Position numbers and translations under genes: made by a program
Notes under the pieces: generated by a model
What the model saw: only the letters and a program-made list of their open reading frames with translations
Told to the model about the DNA's origin: nothing
Databases searched by the model: none
Shown here: piece by piece, positions 1 through 7,800 of the stretch
Layout of the letters: every line of letters begins with the position of its first letter
How positions within the stretch are numbered: the first letter of the stretch is position 1
NCBI GenBank assembly: GCA_013360195.1
Contig: JABWCQ010000010.1
Coordinates: 1 to 64,000 of the forward strand
From: a bacterium
Lineage (GTDB): Bacteria > Electryoneota > RPQS01
Length of the DNA stretch: 64,000 nt
Direction: 5' to 3'

Positions 1-1
1 G

Positions 2-181
2 TTTCGAGACAGCGAACAATCGAAGGAACTCGAAAAAGAGTTCTTCAACGGCACTGCTACCGTTAACCTGGCAGATTACTTAAGCGCACACAAACAACTA
101 AAAACACTCATATTTAACCTACGGAGAAATGCTTATGGAGATGCGGAATATGAACTACACAGAAGACCTTTCAGTTTCTAA
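2..181 (+). CDS. C-terminal end of an unrecognised protein (5' end outside window)
   Basis: An open frame runs in from the left edge and stops at a TAA ending at 181, giving 59 residues with a charged, helix-like composition (DSEQSKELEKEFF near the start, NLRRNAYGD later). It overlaps the start of the primase-helicase gene by about 47 bases, which is common in packed mobile-element operons. I do not recognise the family. The frame could be fortuitous because so little of it is visible. Confidence 0.35.
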   Translation, partial: FRDSEQSKELEKEFFNGTATVNLADYLSAHKQLKTLIFNLRRNAYGDAEYELHRRPFSF

Positions 182-2750
182 TATTAATGATAATAAATTT
201 GAACTTACACTCTCGGTTTCGACCGTTACAGTAGCTACTAAGGAAGAGGCTAAGAAAGTCGTTGACTTTCAGAAGCAGGCATTTATCGCCGAACCCGGCT
301 CCTTGGAGCTGGAACATCTCTTTACGACACAGTTATACTCCACAAATCTATGGTCCAGCGGTTGCAGCAACGCTGCATATATCGGCATGACTGGCGTCAC
401 GCTGGACTTCGATCATGGATATACGATTGACGAAGCGCAGCAAGCGTTTGCCGATTATAACTATATACTACATACAAGCAGAACACACCAGTATTCGGAA
501 GACAACAATCTAGGGGAAGACCGTTTTCGCGTGATTCTGCCCTTTGAACCAGGCGTCATGCAATTTACTTCAGCATCCGAAGCTGCAAAGGTCTATTACA
601 AGCTGATGACCTTGTATCCTAAGGCAGATCAAGCTTGCTCTAACCCAGGCCGCAAGTTCTTTCCTAGCACCCGTGAACTAAACACACCATTTCTTCTGGA
701 TGTGCATGTTTCCGGGAAGTACTTCAGCATGGATGTTAGTGATGTACCTGTAGTGAAGCCTTTTGTGCAAGTTAACTACATTCCGCCAACTGAACTAGAT
801 ACCCACGAAGAACTCTACCGCATGCTGAAGTTTGACAAGTTTATCCCATGGTGCCAAGGGGAGGCCAGCAATGGCCTTCCCGAACCACTGTGGCATGCGA
901 TGATTTCTAATCTTTGCCGTTTCGAAGGGGGGCGCGAACTGATTCATGAAATCAGTGCCAAGGATCCCGTCATTGGGCGTTACGACTTTGATGAAACTGA
1001 AGACAAAATCCAGCATGCGTTGGAATCAAGCGGTCCCATTGGATACGAAGAAATCGTGAAGCGCGGATGGTCGGGGGTTGCACCTGTTGCACCCCTGGCG
1101 CCAGCTGGCTTCGCTAAGATTGGTAGTATTCAGAACAGAAAGTCGCTGTTTGCATCTGACAAGAATCCGGATATCTACTTGAAACACGATGATTGGATTC
1201 TTGTAGATGACAAGGGTATTTTGTCAGCGATTATATTCGGTGACTTGAAACAGAAAGTCAAAGAAGAAGGGTGCACGGTTTCGGCGGTGTGCCCCTTCTG
1301 CGATACTGATGGCGCAAAGATTCGTACCAACACATTTCACTTTGCATACCTGCATTGCGAACAATGCAATCGCAGCTACTGGGAACATCCGGATTCCCCC
1401 GAACTGTTCAGCTACAACGGCGAACTGCTTCGTATTGAAATGAAGGGTAACAAGTTTATCAGCCACGAAAAGCTGAAACCGGTGAATTTCCGGAATGGCC
1501 TTGAATGGGACTACGCTTGCAAAGCTGTAATGAATGACCCAAAACGCCGTTTCATTGGAGATAGCTTCACAATCAATCGCATTGGCGATGCGAGTTTCGG
1601 TGAACTTGGTTATGAAATGCTGCCCGAAGAGAATTCTGTTGTCTTTGAATTCCCCGCGATTGGTGTCGATGTCCAAGATAATGCTTTCATTGACCGTTTT
1701 CTGGATCGCATGTTTCGTGATCGAGCTGACTTTGTAAAGAACTGGATGGCATTGTATGCCTATACAAACTATGTGTCTTTGCCGGTAATCGTATTGACGG
1801 GCCCGCGTAGCTGCGGCAAGAATACATTTGCCGATCTTGTGGGCGAGATATTCCCGTCGCTGAAGGCGACCTGGGATGGCGACAAGGAACAATTCAACGA
1901 TTTTGCAAAAGCGAAACTTGTGTTCGTGGATGAAAATCGCCATTCAGATAAGCCTGTCCAGTACGCCGAAATCAAACGTTTGACCGGCAGCCGAACGATT
2001 AAGATCAATGAAAAGCATATTCGCCAGTATTACGTAAGAAACAATGCTAAGTTTATCTTTGCTACAAATGATCCTCGTCCCATTGCCCTACATTGGCGTG
2101 AAGAACCCGAATCAGAAAAAACAAACAACTTTTTTATCTATTCTTGTCCGGCGGTATCGTCAGATGATATTGATGGAGAGTTGTTTGATAAGCTGAAAGC
2201 TCGATTGGGCCATTATGTCCGCACCGAACTTAAGAAGCGATTCGAAGCCTGGAAGCAATCTGGGAACGCAAATACACGCTATGCTTTGAAAACGCCAATA
2301 ACCGATCTGGCAAAACAGCTATTTGGTGCCAGTAAGAGTTTGATTGAATTGGAAGCAGAAGAATTGGCGCAATATTTAGTTTGTGGCTATCAACGAAATG
2401 ACGGAAGCCTACTTTATCCAAAAACATATTCATTTTCGCCTGTTATGGCGGCCGGAGGTTTGTACGTTCAGCAGCAAGATCTGCGCGAACTGGTTCAAAA
2501 GCTGAACTTCAAAGGCCATTCCAACTACAAATCCTATATTACAGTGCTTCAGGATCACGGTGTGCTGTCATACAAGAATGACAATCGCGTAAGTGGTCAG
2601 CGCCTTGGATACCAAATTCTTCGTAAACCTGAATACTATACGACCGCCAGCGGCTCGATAGCAGCAGAAGAAGGGGTTATTACCTCATCGGCCGGATTAT
2701 CGATTTGTCACACGACTTCGTCTTCTAATGGCCGAGTCGTTTTCGAATGA
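135..2750 (+). CDS. Primase-helicase (AEP-type primase plus SF3/D5-like helicase)
   Basis: This is a replication protein of the kind carried by phages, plasmids and integrative elements. The N-terminal third has archaeo-eukaryotic primase marks: an acidic DFD motif near residue 92, SRTH near 116 and an FRVILPFE strand near 133. A four-cysteine zinc knuckle (CPFC ... CEQC) lies near 387-412. The C-terminal half is a P-loop ATPase with Walker A GPRSCGKN near 555, Walker B KLVFVDEN near 595 and a sensor-1 FIFATND near 643, matching SF3/D5-type helicases. I chose the second ATG (135) because ACGGAG at 121-126 sits 8 bases before it; an ATG at 129 lies too close to that site. The array of phased ATGAC units directly downstream fits an origin. 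The family assignment is from motifs; its exact element type is inferred. Confidence 0.85.
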   Translation: MEMRNMNYTEDLSVSNINDNKFELTLSVSTVTVATKEEAKKVVDFQKQAFIAEPGSLELEHLFTTQLYSTNLWSSGCSNAAYIGMTGVTLDFDHGYTIDEAQQAFADYNYILHTSRTHQYSEDNNLGEDRFRVILPFEPGVMQFTSASEAAKVYYKLMTLYPKADQACSNPGRKFFPSTRELNTPFLLDVHVSGKYFSMDVSDVPVVKPFVQVNYIPPTELDTHEELYRMLKFDKFIPWCQGEASNGLPEPLWHAMISNLCRFEGGRELIHEISAKDPVIGRYDFDETEDKIQHALESSGPIGYEEIVKRGWSGVAPVAPLAPAGFAKIGSIQNRKSLFASDKNPDIYLKHDDWILVDDKGILSAIIFGDLKQKVKEEGCTVSAVCPFCDTDGAKIRTNTFHFAYLHCEQCNRSYWEHPDSPELFSYNGELLRIEMKGNKFISHEKLKPVNFRNGLEWDYACKAVMNDPKRRFIGDSFTINRIGDASFGELGYEMLPEENSVVFEFPAIGVDVQDNAFIDRFLDRMFRDRADFVKNWMALYAYTNYVSLPVIVLTGPRSCGKNTFADLVGEIFPSLKATWDGDKEQFNDFAKAKLVFVDENRHSDKPVQYAEIKRLTGSRTIKINEKHIRQYYVRNNAKFIFATNDPRPIALHWREEPESEKTNNFFIYSCPAVSSDDIDGELFDKLKARLGHYVRTELKKRFEAWKQSGNANTRYALKTPITDLAKQLFGASKSLIELEAEELAQYLVCGYQRNDGSLLYPKTYSFSPVMAAGGLYVQQQDLRELVQKLNFKGHSNYKSYITVLQDHGVLSYKNDNRVSGQRLGYQILRKPEYYTTASGSIAAEEGVITSSAGLSICHTTSSSNGRVVFE

Positions 2751-2968
2751 CAATTATGACATTTTGCGGGGTGGTGGATTCAGAATTTGTCATCCCCTAA
2801 GTGCTCAAAATACGGATACTTACGATAGCCAATGACGCCTATGACACTTATGACACTACCTTTCAAGTTTAGAATTTAGAAATCTGGTCCTAGAGAATAG
2901 CGCCCTAGCCAGTAGCTCCGTAGAATAGTAAACTGGGACATGGCTGTCATATGCGTCATATGCGTCAT
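2747..2968. repeat. Array of 9-bp-phased ATGAC units (iteron-like)
   Basis: ATGAC occurs at 2747, 2756, 2832, 2841 and 2850 on the plus strand. Its complement GTCAT occurs at 2789, 2946, 2955 and 2964. Within each cluster the spacing is exactly 9 bases. The triplet at 2832-2854 and the triplet at 2946-2968 form an inverted pair around about 90 bases. The array begins in the last codons of the primase-helicase gene and fills the gap to the next gene. The layout resembles origin iterons or a multi-site operator. No similar cluster was seen elsewhere in the window. Confidence 0.6.
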
Positions 2969-3003
2969 CGGAAACCCAATACAACAAAAAAACTACTTCT
3001 ACC

Positions 3004-3240
3004 ATGCCATACACAACAAAAAAATCACTAAAACAACTGGGCTTCAAACGAAACCCCAGTACATGTCGTCTACCCTTTGACGTGAAGAGGGACATTCCCA
3101 TTCAGCCCGATGTCGATTGGTCACCTGAGCCTGAACGTGTACCGCAGGCACCTAATTATTCCCAGATGTGGATCGACCACTTCAGTAACTACGGGAATAT
3201 ACGGAATCCGTTGGGTTCACCGATGGAATCGGGCGCCTAA
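3004..3240 (+). CDS. Small unrecognised protein (78 aa)
   Basis: The predicted product is proline-rich and soluble, with a basic start (MPYTTKKSLKQLGFKR) and a middle rich in Pro, Asp and Glu. I recognise no family. It starts right after the ATGAC array and is followed 76 bases later by a clear intrinsic terminator on the same strand, which supports a transcribed unit here. There is no obvious ribosome-binding site before the ATG, so the start and the reality of the gene are uncertain. Confidence 0.4.
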   Translation: MPYTTKKSLKQLGFKRNPSTCRLPFDVKRDIPIQPDVDWSPEPERVPQAPNYSQMWIDHFSNYGNIRNPLGSPMESGA

Positions 3241-3315
3241 AAGCATTCTTTCAGAAAGACTCGTGCTTGCAGTCTAACCCGACAGTATCTCTTCCCGGCT
3301 AATACCCTAAGAATC

Positions 3316-3356
3316 ATTCCAAACCTGGTAGCGAAACCGAGTTTGGAATTTTTTTT
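3316..3356 (+). terminator. Intrinsic terminator
   Basis: A perfect 9-bp stem (ATTCCAAAC / GTTTGGAAT) is followed by a run of eight T on the plus strand. It would end transcription from the primase and small-protein side, facing the minus-strand cassette. Confidence 0.8.
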
Positions 3357-3548
3357 GTTGGAATATTTGGCTCTGGATACCTCCCAACGTAGTCTTCGAC
3401 CACCTTGTTGTTAGTTGGATTCGTGGTGATCCAATAATAGAAGAAGATCTGGGAACTCAGGTCTTCTTCAGCCTCGAAGGCTCCAGTTTCATACTTGGAG
3501 CTCTATTATTTTTTCAAGGAGCCTTTCTCTATGGTTCATCCGATCGAA
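3357..3548. other. Gap with a second hairpin and no supported gene
   Basis: Between the terminator and the DUF4282-like gene there is a plus-strand hairpin (about 3476-3512, GCTCCA / TTGGAGC) followed by a T-rich tract that may be a second terminator. The minus strand holds a protein-like open frame of about 60 codons ending at 3314, but a stop precedes it and there is no start codon, so it is not called as a gene. Confidence 0.4.
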
Positions 3549-3911
3549 TTACTCATCACTGGTTCGACTTTCCGATCTCGCATCATGCCGCGCCAGAACA
3601 TCGTGAATCCGAAAGAACACAATTGTCGTCTCGCAGACAACGCGCCACGACAGATTTGATCCCACAAGGAAGCCAATCCAGTAACATATGGTGAAAAATG
3701 CGTGTCCCGAGTCAATCGAGAATTTGCTTCCGAATGAAGAGCCGGGAAGCTCTCCGAACTCGCCAAGGAAGCTGATTAGCGAGACCACACAAATGGCAAG
3801 AACACCGAGCGGGTACATGACGCGCATGAGTTTCGGTGTTACAAGAGTGCCAAAACCCATCGAAGGCGCGGGAGAATCAAAGCTTGATTTTAGGTCAGAT
3901 GAATGTGACAT
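3549..3911 (-). CDS. DUF4282-like small membrane protein
   Basis: The 120-residue product has a membrane segment near residues 32-50 (YPLGVLAICVVSLISFLG) and a second hydrophobic stretch near 72-86. It ends in a VCETTIVFFRIHD motif. That pattern of two membrane helices followed by an E-x-x-I-V-x-F-x-R-I-x-D tail is what I know from the DUF4282 family, whose function is unknown. AAGGA seven bases before the ATG supports the start. The motif TGGCATAAGA lies about 60 bases upstream and recurs upstream of two other minus-strand genes of this island. It follows the coiled-coil gene and may share a transcript with it. Confidence 0.72.
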   Translation of the reverse strand: MSHSSDLKSSFDSPAPSMGFGTLVTPKLMRVMYPLGVLAICVVSLISFLGEFGELPGSSFGSKFSIDSGHAFFTICYWIGFLVGSNLSWRVVCETTIVFFRIHDVLARHDARSESRTSDE

Positions 3912-3966
3912 GCTGAAGTCCTTTCACTTTTGCTTGTATTGCATTTATGGTCACGATAGTAACCAT

Positions 3967-3977
3967 TTCTTATGCCA
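3967..3977 (-). promoter_or_regulatory. Shared upstream motif TGGCATAAGA, copy 1
   Basis: On the minus strand this reads TGGCATAAGAA, about 56-66 bases before the start of the DUF4282-like gene. The same ten bases occur in the same orientation before the 26-residue peptide gene (4735-4747) and before the Ubl gene (17637-17650). It may be a promoter or operator element shared by island genes. Confidence 0.35.
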
Positions 3978-4000
3978 AAGTTTTCGTTGCTTGCCTAATA

Positions 4001-4336
4001 TCACTTTGACAACACCACCGTCAATATGACAATAACTCCCGCTGCCACAAACAACATAACCTTTGCCAACCGGAGTTTTGATCGAAGTTGCTCTACTTCC
4101 GATATCAGTAATTCAATTTCTTCAGCCTGTGATTCGTTTTCTGCAATCAGTGCATTAATATGGCCCACTGCCACATTCAGTTCACCTTCCAGCCGCTGAA
4201 TCTCCTCTTTTAGCCGTTTGTTGCCAAACACCTTATCGAGCAATTCTCTGAGGGCTCCGGCAATCGCCGGTCCCCAAGTCATTACAAACTCCTTTGCCTT
4301 CTTGACCGTGGCCGGATCAACTTTGGGCAACTTCAT
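4001..4336 (-). CDS. Coiled-coil protein with C-terminal membrane anchor
   Basis: The product is about 111 residues. A short N-terminal region (MKLPKVDPATVKKAKEFV) leads into a heptad-rich coiled coil, roughly residues 35-85, and ends in a single membrane helix (VMLFVAAGVIVILTVVL), so it is probably tail-anchored. I prefer the ATG at 4336 because AGGAG lies 8 bases before it; an in-frame ATG at 4354 with GGAG 5 bases upstream is a second choice. The gene lies just downstream of a structured RNA with its own terminator, so it may be controlled by that element. No family is recognised; small coiled-coil membrane proteins like this are frequent in phage-like cassettes. Confidence 0.72.
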   Translation of the reverse strand: MKLPKVDPATVKKAKEFVMTWGPAIAGALRELLDKVFGNKRLKEEIQRLEGELNVAVGHINALIAENESQAEEIELLISEVEQLRSKLRLAKVMLFVAAGVIVILTVVLSK

Positions 4337-4403
4337 AAGTGCGGCTCCTGACATGCTGGCTCCATTATTTAGCGATAGAAAAGAATCCAAGGTCGGTCAC
4401 CAG

Positions 4404-4566
4404 CACAAAAAAAGACCTCTGGCGTCTTTGCTGGCGGCTTACCACTTGTCCTACCAAGCGGAGAACCTGCACAACGTGAACGACCAGAGGCCAGAACCCT
4501 TGTGGGTACTGGCCGCCAGCATCAGAATAGTTGTACAGGAAACCCGAAGGCCTCCGCTTGGTAGGA
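4404..4566 (-). ncRNA. Candidate structured RNA with intrinsic terminator (possible attenuator)
   Basis: Read on the minus strand, a perfect 14-bp helix P1 pairs 4552-4565 with 4450-4463. Inside it a 10-bp helix P2 (4530-4539 with 4466-4475) has one U-G pair that would be an A-C mismatch on the other strand. An apical hairpin P3 (4504-4514 with 4489-4499) has an ACAA loop, and a small CC-UUCG-GG hairpin sits between P1 and P2. A terminator (4411-4429, loop GCCAGAG) with a T run follows. Two further perfect complements cross this fold: 4512-4520 with 4430-4438 (9 bp) and 4484-4490 with 4416-4422 (7 bp). Both would open P3, and the second pairs the terminator loop. This could be a free RNA or a switch ahead of the coiled-coil gene. 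I do not recognise an RNA family. Confidence 0.6.
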
Positions 4567-4601
4567 TTCTGTAAGATACTAAGGAACGGGTGGGAAGTCA
4601 A

Positions 4602-4619
4602 GAGGGTCGCTAGACCCTC
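4602..4619 (-). terminator. Hairpin overlapping the stop codon of the 26-residue peptide gene
   Basis: A perfect 7-bp stem GAGGGTC / GACCCTC with a four-base loop begins inside the TGA stop of the peptide gene. The T run after it is weak, so it may be an mRNA-stabilising hairpin rather than a full terminator. Confidence 0.4.
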
Positions 4620-4698
4620 AAAGTCGCTTCAAGATCACCTTCAAGACCTTAGACAGTCCCCCGAGAAATTCCTTCAGCATTTCAGCTTTATCTTTCAT
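4618..4698 (-). CDS. 26-residue amphipathic peptide
   Basis: A short frame encodes MKDKAEMLKEFLGG followed by LSKVLKVILKRL, a strongly amphipathic, basic helix. The ribosome-binding site ACGGAG sits 9 bases before the ATG and is the same hexamer seen before the primase-helicase. A hairpin starts at the stop codon. The shared motif TGGCATAAGA lies about 40 bases upstream. Size and character recall type I toxin peptides or other membrane-active peptides, but this is inference from physical properties only. The frame could still be a chance reading. Confidence 0.45.
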   Translation of the reverse strand: MKDKAEMLKEFLGGLSKVLKVILKRL

Positions 4699-4734
4699 TC
4701 GTTGAATCTCCGTTTGTTTTGTCCCTGGACTAAA

Positions 4735-4747
4735 TCTTATGCCAGAA
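4735..4747 (-). promoter_or_regulatory. Shared upstream motif TGGCATAAGA, copy 2
   Basis: The minus strand reads TTCTGGCATAAGA here, 37-49 bases before the 26-residue peptide gene. It matches 13 bases at 17638-17650 upstream of the Ubl gene, and ten of its bases match copy 1 at 3967-3977. Confidence 0.35.
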
Positions 4748-4777
4748 AAAGAAAGAGCCCCACGATTGTGAGGCTCT
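4745..4777 (-). terminator. Intrinsic terminator of the T9SS cargo operon
   Basis: On the minus strand the stem AGAGCCUCAC / GUGGGGCUCU (one G-U pair) is followed by TTCTTTTT. It sits 25 bases after the stop of the 2290-residue cargo protein. Confidence 0.75.
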
Positions 4778-4801
4778 ATTGATTTACCAAACAAGAATGC
4801 C

Positions 4802-7800
4802 CTATCTAATCAGCATCATCTTCTTGGCGTCTTGGAAATTCGCCGTCTTGATCTGGTAGACATAGATGCCCGACGCAACGGTGAGACCCGCAGCGTTTTT
4901 ACCATCCCAGAGGATGCGATAGGCGCCGGCATTGCGGACGTCATCTACAAGCGTCGCAACCTCTTGGCCGAGGATGTTGAAGATTTTCAGTTCAACACGA
5001 ATTGCCTCAGGTAAGTCAAAGCGGATTTCCGTCGTGGGGTTGAACGGGTTCGGGTAGTTTTGGTAGAGGGCGTACGTTGAAGGCACAACTTCCGGATCAT
5101 CTTCGGGTGATGTTTTCGCGCCATCAAGCTGCATGGCTAACTCCCTGATTCTTGCTTTGAACTCAGGCAGCGATTCTGTTCGCACGGCTGCAAGTGTCGG
5201 GCTTAGGTCGTGCGTGTGCTTGAACGCTTGATAGAGCCCAACGGCGTCGGCCAGCGCGCAAATCGAATCTCTTCTGGTTTGTGCTGCCTGAGCAAGCTTC
5301 TCCAATCCACTCAGCGCCGCTTGGGGGTTGCCTTCATGTGCTTTGGCGATCAACGCTTTTCGTGCAAACAGAGAGCGCAGGCTCGCGTTCTTCGTTTCCA
5401 ACGCCTTTTGCTCGAAGTAGGATGATAAACCACTCTTCCCAAATGCGCGGCTGGCCAGCGCCGTCAATTGTACAACCACAGCGGGAACAAGAGTTGAATT
5501 GGGATTCTCATTGATGAAGCGCTTGCCCTGCTCGATTGCAGTCCGCTTGTTTTCTCCAATAGTTGCCGCGTCACGGAACGCTCGCCACTGTGCAAGCTCA
5601 TGGTGGTGATCTTGTACTGCACTATTCTTGGCAACCACGCCGCTCTTCTGCGGAGCAAATGATTTGCTTTCAAACTCATTTTTCTTCGTCAATTCGCCCG
5701 CGCCGGTGGAAAATGTGCCCGACTCTTCATCGCCAATCACAATCAGATCGCTTCCGCCGACTGAGTTTCCACCGCCGCCACCGCATTCGATAAAGTTTGC
5801 AAGCGACGAATCAACGGTCCACTTCGCGGGGGTTGTCGGGTACAACTTATTGAAGAAGCCGCTCGCCGTCGGGATCAACGGCTCCCAGGCGTTATAGGTA
5901 ATATCCCAGACTGCCGTCGTGTCGCCCGACTTCAAGTAGGTACCGGAAGACGTGTAAAACTCCAAACCGTTCTCGCCGTCTTCAAGATCAACATAGGAGG
6001 GGTGCCCGGCATAAATCAGCAAACCGTTGCTATCGGCAACGTGCGTGTAGCCTTCCATCAGGTTGAGCGAACCGTCCTCAACCCAAATCTCGGCAAGCGT
6101 GTCGCCGTTTTCGGTGAAACTGCCGCAATCAATCGTGATGTTCGTCGTATTCCAAGCGAGGAAGCCATAACTGCCGCTCCCGCTAACCTCAAACTCCGTC
6201 AAATCTACGGCATCGCAATCGTAGCCGTAAACACCCAATTCATCGCTATCCACAATCTGACAATTTTCAAGGACGACGTCCGAACAGAAGGCCAGCGAAA
6301 GTCCTGAGCCTTGTCCGCTATAGCTACCGGCACCGCCGCCCATTGACTCGAAAACACAATTGGTGATGGCGCAGGAGTCGTGCACGCCATAGAGCCACAT
6401 GCCGTCATCAAATCCAGTAAACGTGCAAGAGTCGGCGTAGAAAATCGGCGTGCGTGACGTTTCAAACACATCTTCATTTAAGTTAACCCAACCCTTGCCT
6501 TGCAGGTTGGCATGTTCCAAATCAACATAGCCGCGTCTGGACTCGATGTTGATCCATGCGGTCGTGGAGTCCCACTCCAGCGTCACGCGATTGTCCGGCT
6601 CACCCTGCACATAGAGGCGCCCGCGCGCATACTGCGAGTCCCAGCCCTGTACGAGAATTGAACCGTCGCCTCTGAAGCGAATCGTGGGATCATCGGAGCC
6701 CGGATGCGGTAGAATCGTCAAGCGCCCGTTGGGTTGACTAATCGTGATCAGACCTTCAACCGTAGTGGGAGCATACATCACAACGCTGTCACTGATCGTA
6801 GTTTGGTTCCACACCTTCATCACTTCCAGCACTTTCTGCGCTGAATCCAAGTAGGCAACGCACTCCGATGCCGTGTACTCACCCGTATGACTGCGCAGTG
6901 CTCGAATACCCAGTAAGCGCATTTGCACCAGCGCGGCCACTCGATCAAACCGCGTCGGCGTGTTCTTCGCCAACGAGTCTAATATCTTCGCGGCGTTGGT
7001 TGAATCGTTCGCTTCCGCAAAGCACCACGCTTGGCCCTCCTTAAGCCAGCGCTTCAACGCGGCATCGGAGGAGCCGTTGAAGAGTGTAACCATTGTGTCT
7101 TTGAGGGCTGTAAACGTCTTGAACTGCTTCAGGTTGTTGGCCAACATACGATCAACAGCTGATAGCGCATAGTCTGAACTCGGCGACGTTCGAACTATCG
7201 CCTTGTACCCGGAGTCGGCACGCGTATGTTGTGCGGACAGTTCCGCATTGTGCGGCAGCAAGTAGATATGCACCAAAGAGTCATGAACACTATTATCCGC
7301 CGTGAACGTTGGGCACACCGTGCGTGACGAGTCTATTCTGACCAACGTGACGTTAGAGGGTAGCTTCGACTTAATTGCTGTCGTGTCCGTGCTGCCCCAA
7401 TAGACATCAGCCCAGCGGTCCGATCCCACCTGATCTTCCCAATGAACCAGCTTGCCTTCGCCAGTCGTATCCCAGATGCAATTGTTGCCATTCCAGAGCG
7501 CTAACGCCGTGCGATTGCGCAATGTGATCTGACCTTCGTAGGGAATCGTCGCGTTGTGTTCAATGCGATTCCCTTGCCACTGCCACAGCGTGTCCCCCAC
7601 GGTCTTCACTGAGGTGAGCATGATCACTCCGCCGTAGGCCGTGATCCCCGAACCGACATTTGCATCCACTTCCGTACACTCCATGAACAACGTCGAACCC
7701 GTGTATAGCCCGATTCCTCCGGCCAAACCGTCGCCGTCATTGTTGTTCACGACACACTCTTCCAAGTAGAACGAAGCACGCGACAAACCCTTCAGGCCGG

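Noticed and set aside
3314-3500. Protein-like minus-strand frame of about 60 codons
   Set aside because: A stop codon lies at its upstream end and there is no start codon; it also runs into the plus-strand terminator. At most it is a gene remnant.
4404-4566. Retron-type msr/msd RNA
   Set aside because: The folded RNA is of suitable length, but no reverse transcriptase is encoded nearby.
4365-4601. 78-codon minus-strand frame with a TTG start across the structured RNA
   Set aside because: It has no ribosome-binding site and an unconvincing composition, while the helices, wobble pairs and terminator in the same bases favour an RNA. It is kept as the alternative reading to test.
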